From: Thermoleophilia bacterium
Lineage (GTDB): Bacteria; Actinomycetota; Thermoleophilia; Gaiellales; SKUG01
Length of the DNA: 7,203 nt
Assembly (NCBI GenBank): GCA_025964455.1
Contig: JAOPYU010000102.1
Location: 1 to 7,203, forward strand
Direction: 5' to 3'
Within the stretch, counting starts at the first letter, position 1. The number at the start of each line of letters is the position of its first letter. The translations under genes and the position numbers were made by a program. The notes below the pieces were generated by a model, which was not told the DNA's origin, made no database searches, and saw nothing but the letters and a program-made list of their open reading frames with translations. Positions 1-5,112 of this stretch are shown here, in pieces.

Positions 1-1
1 C

Positions 2-499
2 GTCGACGACCGCATCGGCGCATTCATCGCCCTCGAGGCCGCACGCCGCGCCGCCGGCAGCGACGTCGAGGTCGTGGCGCTCTGCTCCACGCGCGAGGAG
101 ATCGGCTGCGTCGGCGCGATGCCCGGAACCTACGGCGTCGACCCGGACGAAGCGATCGCGATCGACGTCACCTGGACGAGCGACGTGCCCGGCGACCACG
201 CCGAGGACACGCTCGTCGGCAAGGGACCCTCCGTCACGTTCGGAGCAGCGACGCGTGCCCGTATCGGGCGCGAGCTCGTGGAGATCGCCGAAGCCGCCGG
301 CATCGACATCCAGCTCTCCGCAGCAGGGCGCTACACGGCAACCGACGCCGACACCATCGTGCGTGCCGGCCGCGGCGTGCCCGTCGGTGTGGTGAGCGTT
401 CCGACGCGTTACCTGCACTCGCCGGGTGAGCTGTTCGCCCTCGAGGACGCCGAAGCGTCGATCGACCTGCTCACGCGCTGGGCCACGCGCGAGCGCTGA
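2..499 (+). CDS. M42 family metallopeptidase, C-terminal part (5' end outside window)
   Basis: The frame is open from the window edge to TGA at 497-499 and gives the last 165 residues of a protein whose family is usually about 340-360 aa. M42 enzymes (glutamyl aminopeptidase/TET/endoglucanase-like) are cytosolic two-metal aminopeptidases that trim peptides. Visible landmarks, numbered within the fragment, come in the family order: DDRIG at 2-6 (bridging metal Asp), STREEIG at 29-35 (catalytic-base Glu plus metal Glu), AIDVT with a metal Asp at about 55, the TDAD segment, and VPTRYLHSPGE with the metal His at about 139. The motif order and spacing make the family secure, and all expected metal and catalytic residues in this half are present. 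Substrate specificity cannot be read from the fragment. The next gene starts 87 nt downstream, with a hairpin in between, so it is probably a separate transcription unit. Confidence 0.93.
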   Translation, partial: VDDRIGAFIALEAARRAAGSDVEVVALCSTREEIGCVGAMPGTYGVDPDEAIAIDVTWTSDVPGDHAEDTLVGKGPSVTFGAATRARIGRELVEIAEAAGIDIQLSAAGRYTATDADTIVRAGRGVPVGVVSVPTRYLHSPGELFALEDAEASIDLLTRWATRER

Positions 500-511
500 G
501 ACCACGCGGCC

Positions 512-540
512 GCGGACCCGGCCTACCGGGGCCGGATCGC
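512..540 (+). terminator. GC-rich hairpin after the M42 gene
   Basis: CCGGCC (518-523) pairs perfectly with GGCCGG (530-535) around a 6-nt loop. After an internal mismatch, GCGG at 512-515 pairs with TCGC at 537-540, counting one G-T wobble. It lies 13 nt after the peptidase stop codon. No T-run follows, so it could be a weak or factor-assisted terminator, or simply a GC-rich fold. Confidence 0.4.
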
Positions 541-570
541 GAAAGTGGTGCGACATGCGCCCGGCGGGTC

Positions 571-576
571 GGGGAG
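571..576 (+). promoter_or_regulatory. Ribosome binding site deciding the nuclease start
   Basis: GGGGAG lies 10 nt ahead of ATG 587. It favours this start over an in-frame GTG at 545, which would add 14 residues and has only a weak GGA upstream. Confidence 0.6.
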
Positions 577-586
577 ACTTTCCCGC

Positions 587-1423
587 ATGCAGCTCGCTCC
601 CCTCGCCGCCAGCGCGGCCACGATCCGTCCCGCAAGCCCCCTCCTCAGCGTCGATTCGGCCGCTGGCGAGGCGATCCGTGCCGCGCAGCCGGTCTCGCAG
701 GGGGGTGACCTCGACAAGTACTACGCCACGGCGCAGGGCAAGCAGGGCGCCGAGCTCGTCAAGGCGCTCCACTTCATCGTCCGCACCGGTCACGTCGACC
801 GTGGCTACGGCCAGGCACGCAACGAGCTGTTCGGCCAGGTCGACGACCTCGACGGCGACAACCAGGTCGAGGACCTGTTCACCGGCGAGAAGCGTGGCCC
901 GATCACCGACAAGGGCAACGCCTACGAGAAGGGCTTCAACACGGAGCACACGTGGCCGCAGTCCAAGGGCGCCACGGGCATCGCCCAGAGCGACCTGCAC
1001 CACCTCCGTGCCGCGGACGTCCGCACCAACGAGAAGCGTGGCCACCATCCCTACGGCGACGTCTCCAAGATCGAGTGGTCGATCGGCGAAGGCGTGAACC
1101 AGGCTGCGCTCGGCGTGGACGCCCTCGGCGAGACCGTGTTCGAGCCGCGCGAGTCGGTCAAGGGTGACATCGCCCGAGGCCTGCTCTACTTCTACACGCG
1201 CTACGCCATGTCGCGCACGAGCGACTTCACGCTCGAGAACTTCAAGCACGAGCTGCCGACGCTGCTGCGCTGGAACGCGCAGGATCCGGTCACGGCCGAC
1301 GAGCGCCTCCGCAACGACGCGGTGCAGGCTGCGCAGGGCAACCGCAATCCCTACATCGACCACCCGGAGTTCATCGACGCGATCGGCTTCTCCAAGCTGA
1401 ACCTCGACACCATCCGCGGCTGA
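587..1423 (+). CDS. Endonuclease I family nuclease
   Basis: The product is 278 aa and belongs to the bacterial endonuclease I (EndA/NucM/Vvn-like) family, which are Mg-dependent nucleases with a beta-beta-alpha-metal fold that cut DNA, and often RNA, with little sequence preference. Signatures in order: NTEHTWPQS at 118-126 (catalytic His 121 region), SDLHHLRAADVRTNEKRG at 135-152 (metal-binding His and Asn), GDIARGLLYFYTRY at 193-206, and RNPYIDHPEFIDAI at 253-266. The start ATG is supported by GGGGAG 10 nt upstream. Most family members are exported, but here the first 30 residues (MQLAPLAASAATIRP...) have no charged-then-hydrophobic Sec signal. A Asp-rich stretch at 86-91 resembles an EF-hand start but is incomplete. 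The TGA overlaps the ATG of the next gene, so the two are translationally coupled. Family assignment is firm; location and biological role (DNA scavenging, defence or other) are open. Confidence 0.93.
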   Translation: MQLAPLAASAATIRPASPLLSVDSAAGEAIRAAQPVSQGGDLDKYYATAQGKQGAELVKALHFIVRTGHVDRGYGQARNELFGQVDDLDGDNQVEDLFTGEKRGPITDKGNAYEKGFNTEHTWPQSKGATGIAQSDLHHLRAADVRTNEKRGHHPYGDVSKIEWSIGEGVNQAALGVDALGETVFEPRESVKGDIARGLLYFYTRYAMSRTSDFTLENFKHELPTLLRWNAQDPVTADERLRNDAVQAAQGNRNPYIDHPEFIDAIGFSKLNLDTIRG

Positions 1424-2040
1424 TGGTGCTCAGGCGGCGGGCGGCGCTCGGCGCGGCCCTGGTTGCCTGTGCGCTGGTCATCGGCGCGATCATCACCCAG
1501 GTCGGCACGTTCGGGCTCGAGCTCGACCTGCTGCGGGCCGCCGCGCACTGGCGGGGCGGCGCGAGCGGTGAGTTCTTCAGGGGGGTGAGCTACCTCGGGT
1601 ACTTCCCGCCGCTCGCGGCGATCACGGCGGTCACGTGCGTGTTGCTCGCGATCACGCTGCGACGGATCGGCGGCGCCATCGTGCTGGCTGCCACCATGCT
1701 CGCGGTGCTGCTGGGCAACTGGGGCATCAAGCAGGCGTTCGCCCGCGCGCGACCGGACGACGGGCTGCGCGAGGCGATCGCCGGCTACTCCATGCCGAGC
1801 GGGCACGCCTCGGCGACGGCCGCCTTCGCCACCTCCGTGGTGCTCGCGCTCCACGGCCATCCGCGGGCGCAGCGCATCGTCGGGCTGGCGCTCGGCGCGT
1901 TCGCGCTGCTCACGTCCATCTCACGGGTGGTGCTCGGCGTGCACTTCCCGACCGACGTCACGGCGGGTGCGCTCTTCGGCGTCGGCGCGGCGCTGCTGCT
2001 CGATGCCGCGGCCCGGGTCCGCGCTCGACCTGCTCGCTAG
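1423..2040 (+). CDS. PAP2-type membrane phosphatase
   Basis: This is a 205-aa integral membrane protein with the complete three-part catalytic signature of the PAP2 (type 2 phosphatidic acid phosphatase) superfamily: KQAFARARP at 103-111 (KxxxxxxRP), PSGH at 125-128, and SRVVLGVHFPTD at 167-178 (SRxxxxxHxxxD, nucleophile His 174). Hydrophobic segments lie at about 8-27, 62-80, 83-101, 131-144, 151-166 and 180-195, in the usual arrangement with the active site at a membrane face. Family members dephosphorylate lipid phosphates such as undecaprenyl pyrophosphate or phosphatidate; which one applies here cannot be told. The ATG sits in TGATG with the nuclease stop and has no Shine-Dalgarno of its own, so translation probably depends on re-initiation after the nuclease. 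Confidence 0.92.
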   Translation: MVLRRRAALGAALVACALVIGAIITQVGTFGLELDLLRAAAHWRGGASGEFFRGVSYLGYFPPLAAITAVTCVLLAITLRRIGGAIVLAATMLAVLLGNWGIKQAFARARPDDGLREAIAGYSMPSGHASATAAFATSVVLALHGHPRAQRIVGLALGAFALLTSISRVVLGVHFPTDVTAGALFGVGAALLLDAAARVRARPAR

Positions 2041-2049
2041 ACTCGGGGT
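2038..2049 (+). promoter_or_regulatory. Candidate leaderless promoter for the SRAP gene
   Basis: TAGACT (2038-2043) matches the TAnnnT -10 pattern and ends 6 nt before ATG 2050, the spacing typical of leaderless genes in Actinomycetota. The box includes the stop codon of the PAP2 gene. I see no good -35 at the right distance, and the only Shine-Dalgarno-like bases (GGGG, 2045-2048) are too close to the ATG to work normally. Confidence 0.45.
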
Positions 2050-2805
2050 ATGTGTGGTCGCTACCAGCTCGCGCTCCCAGGGCGCACCCTCGCGAACCTG
2101 CTCGATGCGGAGCTGGCGGCCGCCGGCGTGCAGCCGACCTGGAACGCCGCGCCCACCCAGATCCTGCCCGTGCTCGGCCTCGGCTCCGACGGACGCCGGA
2201 TCCTGCAGGGCGCCGAGTGGGGGCTCGTGCCCACCTGGGCCCGCCGCCCGGGGTCGCCGCAGCGCCCGCTCATCAACGCGCGCGCCGAGACCGTGGCGGA
2301 GAAGCCGGCGTTCCGCAGCGCCGTCCGCAAGGGGCGGGTGCTCGTCCCGGTCACGGGCTTTTACGAGTGGCAGGGTGACGCGGGCGCGAAGGTGCCGCAC
2401 GCGATCCGCGTGAAGGGCGCGGCGATCGACGAGCTGACAGGCACGCGGCTCGATCGCCAGGCGACCATCGCAGAGACCGCGGAGCCATTCTTCATCGCGG
2501 GGTTCGCGGAGGAGTGGACGACGCCGGACAACGTCCCCGGGCTGACGTTCTCGATCATCACGACCACGCCGAACGAGCTGTGCTCGTCGATCCACGACCG
2601 GATGCCCGCGATCCTCGAGGGCGATGACGCGCAGGCCTGGCTCGAGGCGCCGCCGGAGGAGACCCAGCTGCTGCTCGACCTGCTCGGGCCGTTCGATGCG
2701 GACCGCATGGAGGCGTGGCCGGTGTCGCGAGCCGTCAACACGGCCGTGGCTGACGGGCCCGAGCTCGTGCGGCTGGCAGAGCCGGACATCACCACGCTCT
2801 TCTAG
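2050..2805 (+). CDS. yedK: SRAP domain abasic-site processing protein (YedK/HMCES type)
   Basis: This 251-aa protein has the full SRAP signature. After removal of Met, Cys2 in MCGRYQL becomes the N-terminal nucleophile that forms a thiazolidine crosslink with abasic sites in single-stranded DNA, shielding them from strand breakage. Other active-site elements are NAAPTQ (Asn 32), WGLVPTWA at 57-64, INARAET at 75-81, VTGFYEWQ at 101-108 (Glu 106), and SSIHDRMPAIL at 179-189 (His 182). The start is fixed because Cys must be residue 2. Compared with the E. coli protein (about 222 aa), there is an extra stretch of roughly 20 residues near 124-146, before FFIAGFAEEW, where the family normally has a short turn. 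It starts 9 nt after the PAP2 gene, so it may be co-transcribed, but it also has a candidate leaderless promoter. Family assignment is very secure. Confidence 0.95.
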   Translation: MCGRYQLALPGRTLANLLDAELAAAGVQPTWNAAPTQILPVLGLGSDGRRILQGAEWGLVPTWARRPGSPQRPLINARAETVAEKPAFRSAVRKGRVLVPVTGFYEWQGDAGAKVPHAIRVKGAAIDELTGTRLDRQATIAETAEPFFIAGFAEEWTTPDNVPGLTFSIITTTPNELCSSIHDRMPAILEGDDAQAWLEAPPEETQLLLDLLGPFDADRMEAWPVSRAVNTAVADGPELVRLAEPDITTLF

Positions 2806-2828
2806 CGGGGCTGGCCCCACCGACTCAT

Positions 2829-2866
2829 CGAGGCCACCGTCGGGGGCTGGTCCGTCGGTGGCCTCG
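2829..2866. terminator. Strong hairpin between convergent genes
   Basis: CGAGGCCACCG (2829-2839) is the exact reverse complement of CGGTGGCCTCG (2856-2866), giving an 11-bp stem with a 16-nt loop, 23 nt after the SRAP stop codon. There is no clean T-run, only ATTGATT a few bases downstream. It lies between the SRAP gene (+) and the next gene (-), so it could act in either direction. A smaller GGGGC/GCCCC pair sits just before it at 2807-2818. The rest of the gap, up to 3010, shows no feature I can support. Confidence 0.6.
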
Positions 2867-3010
2867 GTGATTGATTCCGGTGTTGCGAGAAGGGCGCCAT
2901 GGAGGGTTGGTGCCTACGTCAGTGCTCGGCCGCGCGGACTGCCCACCTGACGCGTGTGCGGTGCGAATGCGTCGCCCGACCCATGCGATACCCGCGATCT
3001 GGAGGATCCG

Positions 3011-3802
3011 CTAGGAATCCCCGCCCTTGAGTATCGAGGCGTCGGTCGGGAATTCGTCCTCGCCCGGATAGGCGTCGTCCCCACCGCCGGTCGGTGGCGT
3101 CGGGGTGGTCGGTGGCGTCGGGGCGGTCGGCGGAGTCGGCGCCGTAGGTGGAGTCGGTCCGGTCGGCGGTCCCGTAGGCAGGCCGGTAGGCGGAGCTGTC
3201 GGGGGCACCGAGCCACCACCGGTCGGCGAACCAGTCGCCGCGCCGAGCAGCGACTGCAGGATCCTCGTGCCCTCGAGCAGGTCGCGCGTGGCACCCGGGA
3301 TGTCGACACCGTCGAACCGCCCGTCGGGGCTCGGCTTCTTGGCCAGCTGCCAGTTGGCGTCCTCGAGATACGCGTCGGCCCGCCGCAGGTCGCTCAGCAC
3401 GTCCTGGGGGTTCTGGAGCGCGAGTTGCTCCTCGATCCGCTTCTGCGCGGCCATGTCCGTCTTGTAGATGCGGATGCGCAGGTCCTTGGTGGATTCGGAC
3501 CCGTCGTCGCTCGGCGGCACCTGCTGCAGCATCTCGGCGGCGCGCGATGCGAGCCGCGTCGCCTCGGTGAGGTCATCGACGAGCCCGGGCGCACCATTGG
3601 TGATCGGCGGACGCGACGGGATCACGGGGACGTCCGGGGTGCCGGGCGCCGGCACGTCCGCCCCTGGAAGCGGTCCCGGGGGCAGCGCGCCGGGCGGGCC
3701 GACCGGCGCGCCGACGCCTGGAGCGGCACCCGCCTCCGGCACGGTCGGGGGGAGTGCCAGCGGCACCTGCGTCACGGGAACGATGCGTGAAATGGAGGTC
3801 AT
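3011..3802 (-). CDS. Hypothetical Pro-rich protein with a central helical domain and PTPPTA repeats
   Basis: I do not recognise this 263-aa protein. The start at 3802 is well supported by AGGAGGG 5 nt upstream on the minus strand. The layout is three-part. Residues about 8-70 are rich in Pro, Gly and Ala. Residues about 72-190 are predicted helical, charged and without membrane segments (landmarks LVDDLTEATRLASRAAEML, DLRIRIYKTDMAAQKRIEEQ, LRRADAYLEDANWQLA, GATRDLLEGTRILQSLL). Residues about 195-240 are Pro/Thr/Gly-rich and include four PTPPT[A/T/G] units. The protein ends in an acidic tail. There is no signal peptide; it starts MTSISRIVPV, similar to MTRIDAAPV of the 688-aa protein at the right end. 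The low-complexity arms look like flexible linkers around one folded module. It is divergent from the helical gene at 3993, and the two may share a control region. Confidence 0.8.
   Translation of the reverse strand: MTSISRIVPVTQVPLALPPTVPEAGAAPGVGAPVGPPGALPPGPLPGADVPAPGTPDVPVIPSRPPITNGAPGLVDDLTEATRLASRAAEMLQQVPPSDDGSESTKDLRIRIYKTDMAAQKRIEEQLALQNPQDVLSDLRRADAYLEDANWQLAKKPSPDGRFDGVDIPGATRDLLEGTRILQSLLGAATGSPTGGGSVPPTAPPTGLPTGPPTGPTPPTAPTPPTAPTPPTTPTPPTGGGDDAYPGEDEFPTDASILKGGDS
3086..3157 (-). repeat. Four 18-bp tandem repeats encoding PTPPTA
   Basis: Four consecutive 18-bp units encode PTPPTA, PTPPTA, PTPPTT and PTPPTG (residues 216-239 of the Pro-rich protein). Further Pro/Thr/Gly degenerate copies precede them. 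The DNA copies differ mainly at third positions, so selection appears to act on the peptide. Confidence 0.8.
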
Positions 3803-3807
3803 GGTGT

Positions 3808-3814
3808 CCCTCCT
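3808..3814 (-). promoter_or_regulatory. Ribosome binding site fixing the start of the Pro-rich protein
   Basis: Read on the minus strand this is AGGAGGG, 5 nt ahead of the ATG at 3802-3800. It is close to the ideal sequence and argues against the longer reading that begins at 4009. Confidence 0.75.
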
Positions 3815-3861
3815 TCCCGGCCTGGGTCCGGCTCGGGACGGCGTTCCCGGCGGACAGGGAC

Positions 3862-3887
3862 GTGTGGGCCACGACACGAGCCCACAC
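3862..3887. promoter_or_regulatory. Inverted repeat in the divergent control region
   Basis: GTGTGGGC (3862-3869) and GCCCACAC (3880-3887) are perfect 8-bp arms separated by 10 nt, with centres 18 bp apart. It lies 59 nt upstream of the minus-strand start at 3802 and about 48 nt upstream of the candidate -10 for the plus-strand gene at 3993. The position suits an operator for a dimeric regulator acting on both genes, but a leader hairpin of the minus-strand transcript is equally possible. Confidence 0.4.
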
Positions 3888-3910
3888 CGGACGGTCGGAC
3901 CATCTGCGAC

Positions 3911-3940
3911 TCGAACCGTTCCTTGGGTGGCCACTAACAT
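3911..3940 (+). promoter_or_regulatory. Candidate promoter of the 148-aa helical gene
   Basis: TAACAT (3935-3940) fits TAnnnT. TCGAAC (3911-3916), 18 nt upstream, is a poor -35 (3 of 6 consensus bases). Transcription starting near 3947 would leave a leader of about 46 nt containing GAGGA ahead of ATG 3993. The box overlaps an upstream in-frame ATG (3939), which would therefore not be on the transcript. Confidence 0.35.
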
Positions 3941-3992
3941 GGCTGGAACCCAGCGCGCGATGCGCCGCCACCACACGAGGAATCGCCCCGTC

Positions 3993-4439
3993 ATGCAGAT
4001 CGTCCACAACTCGACCGCCTACGAGCTCGCCAACCGCTTCGCTACGCAGGCGCTGGCGCACGCGCAGGCAGTCTCGGATGGTGCCGCCTCGGGCGTGCCG
4101 CTCGCCGAGCTGGCACCGAGGGTCGCACAGGCGTCGCAGGCAGCGCGCGACGCCGCGTATTCGCTCAAGTTCGTACACGAGACGATGACCGCTGGCGCCT
4201 GGATGCCAGCTGGTCTCGACGGGGTCCAGGAGGGCGTGCGCATGCTGCACGCCGTGGGCATCCGGATCGGCGATGCCGGCCAGGAGGCCGACGCGCGCAA
4301 CTACCTGTGCCAGGCGATCCGCGGGCTCGGAGCGGGCGTGCGTGAGACCACAGGTGCGCTCGATCGGGCCAAGGCGGAGGAAGCTGGCGCTGCCAACGCG
4401 GTCGCAGCGCTCAATGCTGCGGTCGCGGCGGGCCGCTGA
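3993..4439 (+). CDS. Hypothetical small all-helical protein (148 aa)
   Basis: I do not recognise this protein. It is Ala-rich (about a quarter of residues) and should be almost entirely alpha-helical: helices near 7-30, 36-66, 74-90 and 97-145, with short breaks at Gly/Pro. Landmarks are STAYELANRFATQALAHAQ, AARDAAYSLKFVHETM, GLDGVQEGVRMLHAVGIRIG and NYLCQAIRGLG. There is no signal peptide or membrane segment. ATG 3993 is chosen because GAGGA lies 11 nt upstream; in-frame ATGs at 3939 and 3960 lack such a site, and the first overlaps the candidate -10. Its DAAYSL...LDGVQEGVRML pattern faintly resembles parts of the 263-aa and 128-aa neighbours. It diverges from the former and converges on the tRNA gene. 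It looks like a real gene with unknown function. Confidence 0.75.
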   Translation: MQIVHNSTAYELANRFATQALAHAQAVSDGAASGVPLAELAPRVAQASQAARDAAYSLKFVHETMTAGAWMPAGLDGVQEGVRMLHAVGIRIGDAGQEADARNYLCQAIRGLGAGVRETTGALDRAKAEEAGAANAVAALNAAVAAGR

Positions 4440-4454
4440 CGCCGGCGCGGACGG

Positions 4455-4474
4455 TTCCCCGTCCCGAAGGGGAA
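4455..4474 (+). terminator. Hairpin after the 148-aa helical gene
   Basis: TTCCCC (4455-4460) pairs with GGGGAA (4469-4474) around an 8-nt loop, 15 nt after the stop codon. No T-run follows on the plus strand, so it is only a probable terminator. Its right arm is shared with the T-run of the minus-strand tRNA terminator. Confidence 0.45.
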
Positions 4475-4495
4475 AACCCCCGCACGAGGCAGGGG
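4473..4495 (-). terminator. Intrinsic terminator of the tRNA-Gln gene
   Basis: On the minus strand CCCCTGC (4495-4489) pairs with GCGGGGG (4483-4477) as a 7-bp stem with one T-G wobble and a 5-nt loop, followed directly by TTTT (4476-4473). It begins 9 nt beyond the tRNA 3' end. This is the most classical terminator in the window. Confidence 0.75.
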
Positions 4496-4504
4496 CTCCA
4501 GAGG

Positions 4505-4575
4505 TTCCGGGACAGGGATTCGAACCCCAACTTTCCGCTCCAGAGGCGGACGTCCTACCGTTAGACGATCCCGGA
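4505..4575 (-). tRNA. trnQ: tRNA-Gln (anticodon CTG)
   Basis: The 71-nt cloverleaf folds fully on the minus strand. The acceptor is TCCGGGA/TCCCGGA (7 bp). The D arm is GTC...GAC with TAACGGTAG. The anticodon arm is TCCGC/GCGGA with loop CTCTGGA, which places anticodon CTG at 4543-4541 to read CAG (Gln). A 4-nt variable loop follows, and the T arm has loop TTCGAAT with GGGG paired to CCCT (one wobble). The discriminator is A. The next bases are CCT, so the CCA end is not encoded and must be added by the CCA-adding enzyme. A promoter and a terminator of its own flank it, so it is a single-gene unit. Confidence 0.95.
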
Positions 4576-4588
4576 TCGCATTGCCCGA

Positions 4589-4617
4589 ACCCTACCCGCT
4601 CGCCCGGGGGCGTGCAA
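4589..4617 (-). promoter_or_regulatory. Promoter of tRNA-Gln
   Basis: Read on the minus strand, TTGCAC (4617-4612) and TAGGGT (4594-4589) are separated by exactly 17 nt and lie 13 nt ahead of the mature tRNA 5' end. TTG of the -35 and T-A-T of the -10 match the consensus. The spacing and position make this convincing despite the high GC background. Confidence 0.65.
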
Positions 4618-4678
4618 GCAGCCGAGCCCGTCTCGGCGAGAGGTGCCGCACGGCGCCGGCCCGGTCGGCACAATTCCC

Positions 4679-4705
4679 TCGACGCGACGATCCCGGACGC
4701 GTCGA
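4679..4705. promoter_or_regulatory. Inverted repeat upstream of the 128-aa gene
   Basis: TCGACGCG (4679-4686) and CGCGTCGA (4698-4705) are perfect 8-bp arms with an 11-nt spacer, ending 7 nt before the GGAGG ribosome binding site. It could be an operator or a leader hairpin. A weak -10-like CACAAT lies just upstream at 4669-4674. Such CG-rich palindromes also arise by chance in GC-rich DNA. Confidence 0.35.
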
Positions 4706-4712
4706 CACCGAT

Positions 4713-4717
4713 GGAGG
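4713..4717 (+). promoter_or_regulatory. Ribosome binding site selecting a GTG start
   Basis: GGAGG ends 8 nt before GTG 4726. It overlaps the alternative in-frame ATG at 4711, so that ATG cannot be the start served by this site. Confidence 0.7.
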
Positions 4718-4725
4718 ATGGCGTC

Positions 4726-5112
4726 GTGGACTTTCGAGGCAGCATCGTGAGCGCCCGCTCGCAGACGATCTCGGCGATCAACCAGCTGGGTCGCTACGAC
4801 CACGCGCAGCCCGCCACCGCTCCGGCCAATCGGGCCGTCCTGGAAGCGGCGCGCCGCTGGATCTCGCCGGGCGCCACCACGGCCGGGGCCGCCGCGCTCG
4901 ACGCCGCACGCTGGGAGTGCTGGGTCGGCGTGCGCCAGATCCGCGACACGGGCACCGCGCTCGAGCTGCTCGATCGCGCGTGGTGGAGCCTCGGCAGCCG
5001 CACCGGCGCGCCCGACGTCGAGGGCGCTCGCCGCACCCTCTACGACGCGGTTGCCTACCTCGACCGCGCTGCCGTCGGCAGCAGGTGGTCGCGGGCGGTC
5101 ATCGCGGCCTAG
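4726..5112 (+). CDS. Hypothetical small Trp-rich helical protein (128 aa)
   Basis: I do not recognise this protein. The GTG start is preferred over ATG 4711 because GGAGG sits 8 nt upstream of it. The sequence is predicted helical and rich in Ala, Arg and Trp, with no signal peptide or membrane segment. Landmarks are FRGSIVSARSQTISAINQLG, AARRWISPG, AARWECWVGVRQIRDTG, LELLDRAWWSLGSR and PDVEGARRTLYDAVAYLDRA. The last two stretches resemble RRADAYL...IPGATRDLLEGTRIL of the 263-aa protein, so a distant common fold is possible. Its TAG (5110-5112) overlaps the stop codon of the convergent 688-aa gene on the palindrome CTAG. A short weak promoter-like region and an inverted repeat lie upstream. 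It appears to be a genuine gene of unknown function. Confidence 0.75.
   Translation: MDFRGSIVSARSQTISAINQLGRYDHAQPATAPANRAVLEAARRWISPGATTAGAAALDAARWECWVGVRQIRDTGTALELLDRAWWSLGSRTGAPDVEGARRTLYDAVAYLDRAAVGSRWSRAVIAA

Noticed and set aside
842..880. EF-hand calcium site in the nuclease (Asp-rich stretch at residues 86-91)
   Set aside because: The loop lacks Gly at position 6 and an acidic residue at position 12, so it is not a complete EF-hand.
1921..2820. Minus-strand open frame of about 300 codons opposite the SRAP gene
   Set aside because: The SRAP frame carries all family motifs. The opposite frame is Arg/Pro-rich noise typical of GC-rich DNA.
2899..3030. Small Cys-containing open frame of 43 codons (MEGWCLRQCSA...) with AGAAGGG upstream
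   Set aside because: It is short, overlaps the end of the convergent 263-aa gene, has no promoter I can see and an Arg-rich composition typical of noncoding GC-rich DNA. Conservation in relatives would change this view.
2954..3790. Plus-strand open frame rich in Arg/Gly (GRWRRGGRWRRGG)
   Set aside because: It is the antisense of the PTPPTA repeats and lacks a ribosome binding site; the minus-strand gene has a near-ideal one.
3913..3921. GAACCGTTC as a LexA/SOS box
   Set aside because: The actinobacterial SOS box has GAAC and GTTC separated by four bases, not one.
3803..4009. N-terminal extension of the 263-aa protein to an upstream start at 4009
   Set aside because: The added residues have mixed Trp/Arg/Cys composition, and the extension would cross the divergent promoter region. 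AGGAGGG just ahead of 3802 fixes the shorter start.
4505..4575. tRNA-Gln as an integration site of a mobile element
   Set aside because: I see no integrase and no second copy of the tRNA 3' end in the window.
3573..4781. Minus-strand open frame of about 400 codons spanning the tRNA and the helical gene
   Set aside because: It runs through a tRNA gene and its terminator and promoter, and shows no protein-like composition.
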